This document shows, piece after piece, positions 33,693-42,951 of a stretch of 64,000 bases of DNA. The translations under genes were made by a program, and so were the position numbers. This DNA comes from Methylocystis sp. L43 (lineage in GTDB: Bacteria; Pseudomonadota; Alphaproteobacteria; Rhizobiales; Beijerinckiaceae): the NCBI RefSeq assembly GCF_015709525.1, contig NZ_JADNRA010000029.1, forward strand, positions 62,001-126,000, given 5' to 3'. Position 1 is the stretch's first letter; each line of letters starts with the position of its first letter. The notes under the pieces were generated by a model that searched no databases, was not told where the DNA came from, and worked only from the letters and a program-made list of their open reading frames with translations.

Positions 33693-34846
33693 TCGGCGGT
33701 ATGAACATCCAAAACTTAAGACTGTCAGAAACAAACCTTTGCGATCTTCCGCTTGTCTCGGCAGGTGCCGACGAAGTCTTCTCACGGTATTACATTCGTC
33801 AGTCGGAGCCGCACCAGTACTCCCATTTTTTTTCAGTCCTGCACTCCAAGTCCTTGGCCCCATTCGAAGCAGAATATATGCTGACGGGGACTCAGCTGGG
33901 CGGCATATCGATATTGCTCGCCAAGAATATCCGCGTGGTTGGCCCGAGCGTCCTTTTCGCCGGCTCGCAGCCATTCATTCCGAACGAAGAGTATCCTGGA
34001 TATATACCAGACGTTATCAATCATCCGAGCCGAAAAGACCGGCTACGTGAGCTTAATGAGACTCCTGCCGACAGCACAATTGAAAGAGCTTTCGTTATCA
34101 GCCATATTCATGCCAAGATATATGGTCATTTCCTACTCGAAATTGCTCCGAAGCTCCTAATTGTCAAGATGTATTACGATAATGGGATCAAGATACCGAT
34201 CGTACTAAGCAGTCGAGATCCATTATACGTTGAGGAATTCATTCGGCTCGCAATTCCAGATGCGCGAATAATAGTTGCGGAAAGCGAAAAAGGCATATTG
34301 GTAGAAGACTGCTTTCTACCTTCACAGCTCAACAACTATTTATTAACGCCCTCCCACTCGGCTTTTTTTGACGGCATAGCTCGGTCATGTCTTGCACTGC
34401 ACAGCGATGAGGATTTGCCAGAGAAAGTTTTGGTTTCACGAGCAGGGCTACCTAGTTCGTACCGTGAACTTGAAAATTGGACCAAACTCGCAAGCATTGC
34501 CGTCGACCACGGCTATAGTGAACTCTATCCCGAAAAATTGCCCCTAACTAAACAAATTGCGATATTCAGCAACGCAAGAAGCCTCGTAGGAGAGTACGGA
34601 TCTGCTCTTCACAATTCGGCTTTTTCTTCGCGAAAGCCATTTGTTGTCTCTTTGAATTGGGTAAATTTGGTTCAGCAAGCAATCGGCCTTGCGAGAGGTC
34701 AGCGAAATATTTTTCTACTTGGGGATGGCGGGCAGCCAGTGCTAGCGCCCTCCCCTGCGACAACTCACACCGTGGAGCCGCACCACTTTCAGGTCGACAC
34801 CGAACTATTCAAAAATGTTCTTGCATTCGTCGAAGGAAACCCGTGA
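33689..34846 (+). CDS. glycosyltransferase family 61-like protein
   Basis: 385 aa (a start at 33701 is possible). Family landmarks are the central ISHIHAKIYGHFLLEIAPKL and the C-terminal SLVGEYGSALHNSAF, equivalent to the usual GxxGAxLxN motif of DUF563/GT61. Soluble, cytoplasmic. It probably adds a sugar to a surface polysaccharide or glycoprotein. Codon use and base composition are AT-richer than the flanks. Overlaps the sulfotransferase start by one base (TGATG), so translation is coupled. Confidence 0.8.
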   Translation: MIGGMNIQNLRLSETNLCDLPLVSAGADEVFSRYYIRQSEPHQYSHFFSVLHSKSLAPFEAEYMLTGTQLGGISILLAKNIRVVGPSVLFAGSQPFIPNEEYPGYIPDVINHPSRKDRLRELNETPADSTIERAFVISHIHAKIYGHFLLEIAPKLLIVKMYYDNGIKIPIVLSSRDPLYVEEFIRLAIPDARIIVAESEKGILVEDCFLPSQLNNYLLTPSHSAFFDGIARSCLALHSDEDLPEKVLVSRAGLPSSYRELENWTKLASIAVDHGYSELYPEKLPLTKQIAIFSNARSLVGEYGSALHNSAFSSRKPFVVSLNWVNLVQQAIGLARGQRNIFLLGDGGQPVLAPSPATTHTVEPHHFQVDTELFKNVLAFVEGNP

Positions 34847-35436
34847 TGCCCTTGTATTCGATAGGAGATAAAATTATTTTGTTTATCCACGTCCCCAAGG
34901 CGGGAGGAACAACCGTCGAGTATGCTTTAGCCGATTACTGCATTGGGTTCCTTAATCGAAATTTCCAACCCAGCATCTTCCCCTGCTCTCCTCAACACTT
35001 TCACGGCGCAATGCTACAAGGCATCCTGGATCTCGAAAAGATAGACTATACTTTTATGACTGTTCGTCACCCTTTTGAACGTATCAAGTCCGAGTACAAA
35101 TGGCGACGTCGCTTCTTCAACCTCAGCACCCCGTTAGATGAATGGGTCGCGTCGGTTTTCGCCTCGTTCGGGGCAAACAGCTACGTTCTCGACAATCACC
35201 TCCGCCCGATGGTCGACTATTTGGTCCCGAACGTTGAGGTGTTTCGGCTCGAAGACGGGCTCGAAAAGTTGCTCGAAAAACTACAGCAACGATTTCCGGG
35301 TGCCGATATCACACTTCCCGACGGTCGCGAAATGTCGAGCGGTGACTTGTCCAACGATTTGGAATTCGCTCCGGAAGCCTCGAAGCTCATAAGACAGGTG
35401 TATGAAGATGACTTTAGAGCATTCAATTACGCCTAA
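34846..35436 (+). CDS. sulfotransferase family 2-like protein
   Basis: 196 aa from ATG 34846. PAPS-binding 5'-phosphosulfate loop HVPKAGGTTVEYAL near residue 15 and 3'-phosphate motif TVRHPFERIKSEYKW near residue 70. The length and pattern fit carbohydrate sulfotransferases of the Sulfotransfer_2 group. It should transfer sulfate from PAPS to a sugar of the polymer built by the neighbouring glycosyltransferases. Sulfated surface glycans are uncommon in free-living alphaproteobacteria outside rhizobia. Confidence 0.82.
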   Translation: MPLYSIGDKIILFIHVPKAGGTTVEYALADYCIGFLNRNFQPSIFPCSPQHFHGAMLQGILDLEKIDYTFMTVRHPFERIKSEYKWRRRFFNLSTPLDEWVASVFASFGANSYVLDNHLRPMVDYLVPNVEVFRLEDGLEKLLEKLQQRFPGADITLPDGREMSSGDLSNDLEFAPEASKLIRQVYEDDFRAFNYA

Positions 35437-35468
35437 ATTCAACTGCTCGGCCGAAGGCTACTGACAGA

Positions 35469-36725
35469 ATGCGTGGACCGACTGCGATCATCGCCGCTGT
35501 AATAATTTCAGCGGAATTTTGTCTGGGCAGTAACTGTCAGTGCCGAGAAATGGAAGCGGCGCGCGGCCGAAATTTTGGTTCAGAGATCATAGTTAAAGGA
35601 GAAAACTTCCCCGGAATTGACGCCAGCGGGAGTTCGGACAGCGCTCCGCATATAAATGAGGCCATTCGCGGCGGGGGGCGCGTACTGGAACTTCCTTGCG
35701 GAACATATCTGGTCAAGTCAGTCATAACTGCTCCTTCTCGAACTGAGTTAAGGGGCTCAGGGCCGTGCACGAAGATAAAAGTTTCACCTGCCTTAGCTCC
35801 AAACTATAATATAGCACAGATGCCAGGAGGAAGAGCTGATTTTGCCAGTGTCTTTTCAAACGAAAATTTCGTGGCAGGAAACTCAAACATACATATTCAT
35901 AATCTCACAGTGGATGCGTCGGCCGGTTTAAATGAAAAAAAGTTCGTTCACCTTATATTTATGTATAATTCTACAGAGGTTTTGATTGAAAACGTGACAC
36001 TGATCGGAGCTAAAGGACACTCAGTTCAAGACGGCGTTGCATTTGTTAAGTCATCTTATTTCGAAGTGCGGAATTCGAAATCTGAAAGCGTAGCTAACGC
36101 CTGCTACGACGTTTGGGGTGGCAGTCACGATTTTTCTATCCATAACAATATCTGCGATGGTGATGGAAGAGTTGAATATGGCATTCTGTTGAATGGCCTA
36201 GTAAATAGTAATGAAAAGGGCGTAACACACGCAGCGACAGTCAATAACAACGAGATCCGAAATGTGAGGGGCATTGGGATTTGGATTGGAGGACTTTGGA
36301 ACCAATCCGAAATATCTCCGCTTTTCGGTCTAGTAAAGGATTTGCGTGTCGCTGGGAATCTGGTTGAAAATGTTGCGCTGCGCTCGGGAATTGTGGTCAC
36401 GGACAGTGAAGACATCCAAGTTGAGGACAATCGAATCCACAATGTCGGCGCTAACGGAATAGCCGTAAGTTCGCAGTTCACAGGTGCTTCAAGTCGAATT
36501 GACATTTTTCGGAACATGATTTCAAGCTCAAACACTCGCTGCATCGATGCGGACGGCATTAGGATCGGTCGACGTGCCGATGAGGTGAAATTGGTTTTGA
36601 ATACAGTGTTCGGTGAACTTCACAAGTATGCGATTCGAATAGACCCTGAGGCGAAGCACATAGAAGTTGTTAAAGGAAAAATGCAAAGAGGAACGGCAGG
36701 ACTTCTGTCCGGATCGGGGTTGTAG
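35469..36725 (+). CDS. secreted right-handed beta-helix protein (pectate-lyase-like fold)
   Basis: 418 aa. Signal peptide (about 1-20, AIIAAVIISAEFCLG). The N-terminal part has the glycosidase/lyase start FPGIDASGSSDSAPHINEAI and GGRVLELPCGTYLV. Repeated coils follow with Asn-x-Ile/Val patterns (NNEIRNVRGIGIWIGG, EDNRIHNVGANGIAVSS, FRNMISSSN). Such proteins cut or modify polysaccharides, often the polymer of the same locus. Catalytic residues cannot be fixed by eye. AT-rich, probably acquired. Confidence 0.8.
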   Translation: MRGPTAIIAAVIISAEFCLGSNCQCREMEAARGRNFGSEIIVKGENFPGIDASGSSDSAPHINEAIRGGGRVLELPCGTYLVKSVITAPSRTELRGSGPCTKIKVSPALAPNYNIAQMPGGRADFASVFSNENFVAGNSNIHIHNLTVDASAGLNEKKFVHLIFMYNSTEVLIENVTLIGAKGHSVQDGVAFVKSSYFEVRNSKSESVANACYDVWGGSHDFSIHNNICDGDGRVEYGILLNGLVNSNEKGVTHAATVNNNEIRNVRGIGIWIGGLWNQSEISPLFGLVKDLRVAGNLVENVALRSGIVVTDSEDIQVEDNRIHNVGANGIAVSSQFTGASSRIDIFRNMISSSNTRCIDADGIRIGRRADEVKLVLNTVFGELHKYAIRIDPEAKHIEVVKGKMQRGTAGLLSGSGL

Positions 36726-36907
36726 CTCGATCCGTCGATCATGGGCGCCCCGAGTTGCTGATGTGAACGCGTGCACGCTTCCTGATGAATGCGTCACTTT
36801 CGTCAGAATTGCCATAAAGCCGCCACTCTAAATAGGCTATAGATTTCTTATGGATGGACCGCACCGTCACATGCGCCCGGGCCAATTTATAGCAAACAGG
36901 AACGGCA

Positions 36908-37594
36908 ATGACTTACTTTAGCGAATATGACAACAAGGCATCGGTCGAGAAGCGCGTAAAGGAAGGATATCATCGAGGCATAATTGGCGACTTATGGGAA
37001 GAGTTGGGAGCTCTCCAATTGGAGTTCCTCAAAGCAAAGGGACTAAGGCCTTGGCACAAGTTCATTGATGTTGGTGCGGGCAGTTTCCGCGCGGGTGTCA
37101 AACTTATCCCCTACCTTAGTCCAGGACATTATTTCGCCATTGATTCGAATGTAAGCCTTCTTGAGGCAGGCTATGCGAAAGAAGTCGAGGCCCTTGATCT
37201 CTCGTCCAGCTTCCCTCGAGCTAACTTTAATGTTAACCGCGAATTCGACGTATCAAGCTTCGGCTGCCGATTCGACTACGGCATTGCACAGTCCGTTTTT
37301 TCGCACATGCCAATTTCGATGCTCGGTAACTGTTTAAGCGCGCTTGCACCTAAATTTCGCAGGCGCGCGGTGTTTTACGTCACTGTCTTTCTTGTAGACG
37401 AGAAAGATCTTTACAAATCCGTCCAGCATTCTCCGGGCGGAGTCATCAGTTTCTGCGACAAGGACCCATACCATACAACTGTGAACTCTCTCCAGGAGAT
37501 CGCAGACCAAACCAATGATTGGTCAATGGAGATCATCGGAGATTGGGGACACCCGCGTGATCAAAAGATGATTTCGTTCGTAAGAACAGCGTAG
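36908..37594 (+). CDS. SAM-dependent methyltransferase (class I)
   Basis: 228 aa. Rossmann motif I is FIDVGAGSFRAGVKLIPYL near residue 53, motif II acid in YFAIDSNVSLLEAGY near 78, and a motif IV-like FDYGIAQSVFSHMP near 125. The target is not visible from sequence. Its place in the cluster suggests methylation of a sugar or of the growing glycan. Last gene of the AT-rich part. The ribosome-binding site is weak (ACAGGAACGGC). Confidence 0.82.
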   Translation: MTYFSEYDNKASVEKRVKEGYHRGIIGDLWEELGALQLEFLKAKGLRPWHKFIDVGAGSFRAGVKLIPYLSPGHYFAIDSNVSLLEAGYAKEVEALDLSSSFPRANFNVNREFDVSSFGCRFDYGIAQSVFSHMPISMLGNCLSALAPKFRRRAVFYVTVFLVDEKDLYKSVQHSPGGVISFCDKDPYHTTVNSLQEIADQTNDWSMEIIGDWGHPRDQKMISFVRTA

Positions 37595-37933
37595 CCACTG
37601 CTTCGCGCGGGTGAGCATTGCGCAAATGACGAGCTACGAATGAAAGAGCTGAGCGAATATCTCTACGAGCAAGCCGCTGGGGGCCGAGAAAGGCGTTCGG
37701 CTGCGCAGCGGCGAACAGCCGCCGACGCGTCCACTTCAGTCAGTATCGCGATGAGTATCAGCAGATGAAGCGCGCCAACGCATCGCACGCGCCTTTTTCG
37801 AACGATCCGCTGTAGCACGGGCTTGCCCTGAGTGCGCCGCTGTGAGCGGCGCGCTTGGCGCGCTTCCCGCATGAAATTCCACCCACGCGCCTGTGGCTGA
37901 CACGCCGCATCCCAAGTGATCAGGAAGACTCCG
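37595..37933. other. intergenic region with GC-rich hairpin
   Basis: No gene recognised. A perfect stem-loop GCGCCGC-TGTGA-GCGGCGC lies at 37834-37852 without a T-run. Base composition returns from AT-rich to GC-rich here, so this marks the end of the atypical segment. Confidence 0.45.
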
Positions 37934-38392
37934 ATGACGAAATACTTTCCTCCAATCTCGAAATTATGCCAGGCGATGGGAACGACGCCCTCGGAATTGC
38001 AAGAGGACGGCAAGGTCATCGGCGTGCCGTCCAATCTGCTGCGCCACCTGATCAAATGCGCGCTGGCCGACGTAGAGATCGACGCCGAGATTTACCGCGC
38101 GCAGAACGAGGATTTGCGAGGGCAAAGGCAGCTGAAGGCGCTCGAGACCCACTTCAAGGCGACCGGCTATTTCGAAGGGCGTATGCTGCCGACGCCTTTC
38201 GATCAAGACTATTACTGCCGGCGATACGAGGACGTGCTCAACGCGATTCGAAAGAAAAAGCTCGTGAGCGCGATACAGCATTACTACGACCAGGGGATCG
38301 ATGAACTCCGGGCCCCGCGGCGCGATTTGGAGCAGGCGATCGCCGAATGGGCGAAAGTGCTCGAATTGGCGGAAAACGCGCCTCCCACCTAG
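37934..38392 (+). CDS. small protein with one YY-PDV-type repeat
   Basis: The start at 37934 gives 152 aa. The central part (LETHFKATGYFEGR, then FDQDYYCRRYEDVLNAI and AIQHYYDQG) is a degenerate copy of the repeat found six times at the N-terminus of the 38659 product (FDPEYYLYTQPDV...HY...GWLEGR). The N-terminal 60 residues and the C-terminal helix are unrelated. No catalytic motif. It may help localise or dock the glycosyltransferases. Confidence 0.65.
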   Translation: MTKYFPPISKLCQAMGTTPSELQEDGKVIGVPSNLLRHLIKCALADVEIDAEIYRAQNEDLRGQRQLKALETHFKATGYFEGRMLPTPFDQDYYCRRYEDVLNAIRKKKLVSAIQHYYDQGIDELRAPRRDLEQAIAEWAKVLELAENAPPT

Positions 38393-38658
38393 CCTGTCGG
38401 GGCAAGGCTTTGAACGGCATGCCGCCGAAATAATCCTGTGACTGCATAGGGGTTAACATGCAGCGATATCTCCTTTGCCGGCATTTTGTCGCACTTGGGA
38501 CCCAATCTCGCCGCGTAGTCATGGGATGTCCCTTTGGACACGCCAATCGCGCGACGCGCGAGGGATACTTTCCCGCTCTGCAAAAGTGCTGACAGATTCC
38601 GACTTGAAGCAGTCGCCGACAGCGTCCGGCGGCGACGACGAACCGTGGTCTAAATTCA
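38393..38658. other. intergenic region upstream of the large glycosyltransferase
   Basis: About 265 bp with only shadow frames. It contains an imperfect palindrome near 38530-38555 (TGGGATGTCCCTTTGGACA). No gene recognised. Confidence 0.35.
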
Positions 38659-41600
38659 ATGATTCGATTATTCTCAAGGATGTTGGGCAATAAATTTGGG
38701 ATGAGCTCGGAGGAGTTTCGTCGCTTTCGCTTGCTCTTCGATCCTGAATACTATCTCTATACGCAACCGGATGTTCGTGAGGCCAACACTTCCCCAGAGG
38801 AGCATTATTGTAATTTTGGCTGGCTGGAGGGACGTAATCCCAGCGAGCATTTCAACACCATCTGGTATTTGCACAGTTATGAGGACGCCATCAAAAGCGG
38901 GGCCAATCCGCTGATACATTATGCGCGCGAAGGCTATCTTGACGACCGGCCGACGGCGCCGGACGCATCTCTTGGAACCAGCTGGATGAATGAGGCGGCG
39001 GAGAATGGCCGCCTTTCCGATCAGATGCGCGTGTTTCTCCGCAGCTATGACGAAATCCAGAGGTCCGGACTGTTCGAACCGGAATTTTACCGAGAGCGAT
39101 ACGCTATCGAGCGAGGCGACCTCATCGAACATTATCTACGACACGGGCGTCGTGGCGGGCACAATCCCAGCCGTTTCTTCGACACGGCGTGGTATCTCGA
39201 ACGCTACGACGACGTGCGAAGCAGCGGCGCCGATCCATTCCTGCACTTCCTGCAAAATGGCGTTTACGAAGGACGCAGCGGCGGACCCGACGACCAACGT
39301 GCGGGCGAAGCCGGAAAATCCCCCCAGCCTGAACTCGAACCGGCGGCGCCGCCGTCACCGCCCGAACATTCGGCGATCGCCGGACTAACGCCTGCCGAGA
39401 TGCTGCGGCTTGCCGAAGGTTTCGACGAGACCTATTACCGGCGACAAAATCCGCAATTAGATTTTTCCGCGATTTCACCCATCGGGCATTATGCGGCCTT
39501 GGGATGGCGTGAAGGGCGTGATCCGTCGGCAGACTTCTCAACAAAGGGCTATCTTCACTACAATCCCGACGTGCGAAGCTCCGGAATGAATCCGTTGCTT
39601 CACTATGTCTTGAGGGGCCGTGAAGAAAATCGCGTCTGTCGCCGGTTCCAGCGTAAACCCCGACCCGGCGACGGCGCTTCGGAATGGCGCGGCTATGGTG
39701 AGGTCTGGGCGCGCGGCGAAACACTCGAAAGTCGGGAGCCCGACGTCGAGGGTCTCAGTTTCCTTTGCGCATTGAAGGGACTTCTTCTTGAAGAAGTGGT
39801 CGCCCAACTCGACTTCGGGACGCCGAATCCGGAAGACGTCCGTGTATCCATCATTATCCCTTGCCTGAACGAAGAACTCGTCACGGTGGAATGTCTGCAG
39901 TCGATCGCCCAGGCGATGCCGCAGTCATTCGCTCTTGAAGTCATCATTGCGGATAATGCGTCCGAAGACCCGGCCTTCGCCGCAATCGGCAAGAACCCGA
40001 CGATTAAGCACCTCCGCTTCGAAAAAAACCTGGGCTTCGGTCCCGCCTGCAACGCGGCCGCCGCGCAAGCGCGTGGTCAGTATCTTTTCTTTCTGAACAA
40101 TGACGCGCAAATTTCGCCGGGGTGCCTTGAAACGCTGGTTGAAGCCGCGGCGGCTCCCTCTGTCGGCATGGTCGGACCAAAGCTTCTATGCTTTGACGGC
40201 TCGCTGCAGGAAGCCGGCTCTCTGCTGAACCGTGACGGCACCGGCAGTCTCGTCGGGTTTGGGTTCGACCCTCGCGTGCCCCGCTTTAACTATCCCCGAC
40301 GCGTCGAGCACGTATCCGGGGCGGCGGTTCTGATCCGGCGGGCCTTGTTCGAAGACCTGGGCGGATTCGATGATGTTTACGCGCCAGCCTATTGCGAAGA
40401 CGCTGATCTGAGCTTCAAGGTCCAGTCAAAGGGGCTTTCGATCCTTTACGAGCCGACCGCCGTCGTCGCGCATCACCTCAGCAAAACGTCGGACGCAACC
40501 TCCGCCAAAGCCGTATCGAAGCGACAGCGCATCTCGCGCAATCGTCAGACATTTCTGGGACGGTGGGCGGAACGCTTGGCGACCCATAATCTGCGCACCA
40601 TTGCTCTCTACCTTCCGCAATACCACCCCATCCCCGAAAACGATTTATGGTGGGGGAAGGGCTTCACCGAATGGACCAACATCACCAAGACCGAGCCGAA
40701 CTACGTCGGTCATAACCAGCCCCGCTTCCCGGCCGACCTTGGTTATTACGATCTGCGCGTCCCGGATGTGCTCGAACAACAAGCCGAACTCGCGCGCCGC
40801 TACGGCGTTTCAGGATTCTGCTATTATTATTATTGGTTCGACGGCAAGAGGCTGCTCGAACACCCGCTCGAGCGCATGCTAGAAACTGGCAAGCCAGATT
40901 TTCCTTTTTGCCTCTGCTGGGCGAATGAGAATTGGACGCGACGCTGGGATGGTCAAGAGAATGATGTCCTGCTCGGCCAGTCATATTCAGAGGACGCCGC
41001 GCTCGACATCATCAAGGATTTCGAGCGCTATTTTCGAAGCGAGCGCTATATCCGGGTGAACGGCAAACCGCTGGTGCTGATTTATCGCATCAAGGAGTTG
41101 CCCAATCCGACGCGGGCGATGACCATTTGGCGCAACCATTGCCGCGCTGTCGGAATCGGCGAGATCTGCATCGCCATGGTCGAGTCGTTTGAATTGTCAG
41201 CGGCGCCTGAAGACCCGAAGCTCTACGGCTGCGACATCTCCGTCGAATTTCCCGCCCACGGCATGGTTCATGACGAGAAGCGGGATGTCGAAAAGCTCAA
41301 TTTCGACTGGACGGGCGCCGTTCATGACTATCGTGAATTGGCTGGGGCTTTTATGCGTCGGGTCGAGGCCGGATTTCCACGCATTCGTTCCGTGCTCGTG
41401 GGATGGGATAACACGCCCCGCCACCCGACGCGCAGCTTGATTCTGGAACATGCGACTCCAGGCGCTTTCCAGGCGTGGCTGGAGTGGACATACCAGAGGA
41501 CGCTGGAGCAGAACTACGGCGAGGAACGAATCGTCTTCATCAATGCCTGGAATGAGTGGTGCGAAGGCAGCTATCTGGAGCCGGATCGCCACTACGGGCA

Positions 41601-41670
41601 CGCCTATTTGCAAGCGGTGCGCAACGCGCTGGATTCCATAGAATCGGGGGGGAACGCGTTTGTCGTATAG
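38659..41670 (+). CDS. multidomain protein: YY-PDV repeats, GT2 glycosyltransferase, WbsX-like domain
   Basis: 1003 aa (later ATGs at 38680 and 38701 possible). Residues 20-330: six subrepeats of the pattern FDxxYYxxxxPDV...P-x2-HY...G-x-EGR. Residues about 390-620: GT2 fold starting VRVSIIIPCLNEELVTVECL, with the metal motif LFFLNNDAQI and acid motif YCEDADLSF. Residues about 650-995: WbsX/GH99-like domain starting TIALYLPQYHPIPENDLWW, with CLCWANENWTRRWDG and FINAWNEWCEG. WbsX domains occur in O-antigen and rhamnan-type clusters. One chain probably both extends and branches or trims a surface glycan. Confidence 0.9.
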   Translation: MIRLFSRMLGNKFGMSSEEFRRFRLLFDPEYYLYTQPDVREANTSPEEHYCNFGWLEGRNPSEHFNTIWYLHSYEDAIKSGANPLIHYAREGYLDDRPTAPDASLGTSWMNEAAENGRLSDQMRVFLRSYDEIQRSGLFEPEFYRERYAIERGDLIEHYLRHGRRGGHNPSRFFDTAWYLERYDDVRSSGADPFLHFLQNGVYEGRSGGPDDQRAGEAGKSPQPELEPAAPPSPPEHSAIAGLTPAEMLRLAEGFDETYYRRQNPQLDFSAISPIGHYAALGWREGRDPSADFSTKGYLHYNPDVRSSGMNPLLHYVLRGREENRVCRRFQRKPRPGDGASEWRGYGEVWARGETLESREPDVEGLSFLCALKGLLLEEVVAQLDFGTPNPEDVRVSIIIPCLNEELVTVECLQSIAQAMPQSFALEVIIADNASEDPAFAAIGKNPTIKHLRFEKNLGFGPACNAAAAQARGQYLFFLNNDAQISPGCLETLVEAAAAPSVGMVGPKLLCFDGSLQEAGSLLNRDGTGSLVGFGFDPRVPRFNYPRRVEHVSGAAVLIRRALFEDLGGFDDVYAPAYCEDADLSFKVQSKGLSILYEPTAVVAHHLSKTSDATSAKAVSKRQRISRNRQTFLGRWAERLATHNLRTIALYLPQYHPIPENDLWWGKGFTEWTNITKTEPNYVGHNQPRFPADLGYYDLRVPDVLEQQAELARRYGVSGFCYYYYWFDGKRLLEHPLERMLETGKPDFPFCLCWANENWTRRWDGQENDVLLGQSYSEDAALDIIKDFERYFRSERYIRVNGKPLVLIYRIKELPNPTRAMTIWRNHCRAVGIGEICIAMVESFELSAAPEDPKLYGCDISVEFPAHGMVHDEKRDVEKLNFDWTGAVHDYRELAGAFMRRVEAGFPRIRSVLVGWDNTPRHPTRSLILEHATPGAFQAWLEWTYQRTLEQNYGEERIVFINAWNEWCEGSYLEPDRHYGHAYLQAVRNALDSIESGGNAFVV

Positions 41671-42895
41671 AATCGATTACGCTAGACGTCGCGATCTGCG
41701 TGTACGTGTGGTCGGGCACCCGTTTGCCCCCATTGGCATGGGCGAACATGTTCGTTCTGCTTGGCGCTCGCTTCAAGAAGTCGGTGTGGAGGCGAGAATC
41801 GTCGACGTCTATGGTCCACAGGGGCAGCCCGATCCGGAACTCATTGCTCAATGTAGCTCCGCTATTACGCCGTTGCTCGGTGACGGCGTAAATATCTATT
41901 GCATCAACGGTGATGAAATCGAACAGGCGCTGAGCGTGCTGCCAAATCCGATGACGCCCGGTAGCAAAAACATCATTTATCCATTGTGGGAGCTCGAGCG
42001 GTATCCGGAGGAATGGGCCAAACAACTGATGCGGTTCGACGAAGTTTGGGCGCCTTCCGCCTTTATCCGAGACTCGATCGCAAAAGCGGTGAGCATCCCT
42101 GTCGTGCACATGCCCCTCGCGAGCGAGGTTAAACGCCGCGCACTGCGGTCGCGGCGTCATTTCGGGATTCGCGAGAGCGCCTACGCCTTCTTCTTTTCCT
42201 TCGATTTCCTTTCTTATGTCGAACGCAAGAACCCTTTTGCGCTGATAGAAGCGTTTAGCGCGCTGATTAAGGAACGACCTTATGGCGATGTCGCGCTCGT
42301 CATCAAAACGAACAATGCTGACCGCAGGCCAGAGATGAAAGAACGCTTTGACGCTGCGATCACGCCGATTCGCGATCGCGTTACGGTCATCAACGGCACG
42401 CTGCCCGATCCAGAGATAAAAAGCCTACTTTGGATTACCGATTGCTTCGTTTCTCTGCATCGTTCGGAGGGTTTTGGCTACGGTATGTCCGAGGCGATGG
42501 CGCTGGGAAAGCCGGTGATTGCAACGGCTTACTCCGGCAACATGGATTTCTGCTCGGAAGAGACCGCGTTTCTGGTGCCCTACAGCATGATCCCGGTTCG
42601 TCCCGGCGAATATCCACATTGGCGCATGCAGCATTGGGCGGACGCGGACGTAGAAGTTGCAACGAAGTTCATGCGTGAACTCATCGACGATCCGAAGAAG
42701 GGGCGTGACAAGGGCGCGCGCGCACGTCTGCGCATCATGACGGATTTCAGCTATCTCGCCGTCGGCCTACGCTACCAACGGCGCATCGACGAACTGATGC
42801 TGATGGAGACAAAGAAGCCCGAGTCGGCTCCACAGAACATTGCAAAGTCGAGACGCAAGAGAAGCGCGAGCCGGCGCAACGCCGTCGATCACTGA
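41660..42895 (+). CDS. glycosyltransferase family 4 (GT-B)
   Basis: 411 aa from a TTG at 41660, which follows a strong GGGGGGG run and overlaps the preceding gene by 11 nt. The N-terminal domain contains VVGHPFAPIGMGEHVRSAW. The C-terminal donor domain has FVSLHRSEGFGYGMSEAMALGKPVIATAYSG, the E-x7-E retaining GT4 pattern. The tail (from about 395) is Lys/Arg-rich. Probably cytoplasmic, acting with the upstream GT2-WbsX protein in one pathway. Confidence 0.9.
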   Translation: MSYRIDYARRRDLRVRVVGHPFAPIGMGEHVRSAWRSLQEVGVEARIVDVYGPQGQPDPELIAQCSSAITPLLGDGVNIYCINGDEIEQALSVLPNPMTPGSKNIIYPLWELERYPEEWAKQLMRFDEVWAPSAFIRDSIAKAVSIPVVHMPLASEVKRRALRSRRHFGIRESAYAFFFSFDFLSYVERKNPFALIEAFSALIKERPYGDVALVIKTNNADRRPEMKERFDAAITPIRDRVTVINGTLPDPEIKSLLWITDCFVSLHRSEGFGYGMSEAMALGKPVIATAYSGNMDFCSEETAFLVPYSMIPVRPGEYPHWRMQHWADADVEVATKFMRELIDDPKKGRDKGARARLRIMTDFSYLAVGLRYQRRIDELMLMETKKPESAPQNIAKSRRKRSASRRNAVDH

Positions 42896-42951
42896 GACTT
42901 TGGTAGCGCTTGTGCGTGCAGACGCTGAGGCGAATCGTCGTTCAGGCGAGC

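Noticed and set aside
37834-37852. Hairpin GCGCCGC-TGTGA-GCGGCGC
   Set aside because: Perfect stem but no T-run and not next to a stop codon (240 nt after the methyltransferase), so not called a terminator.
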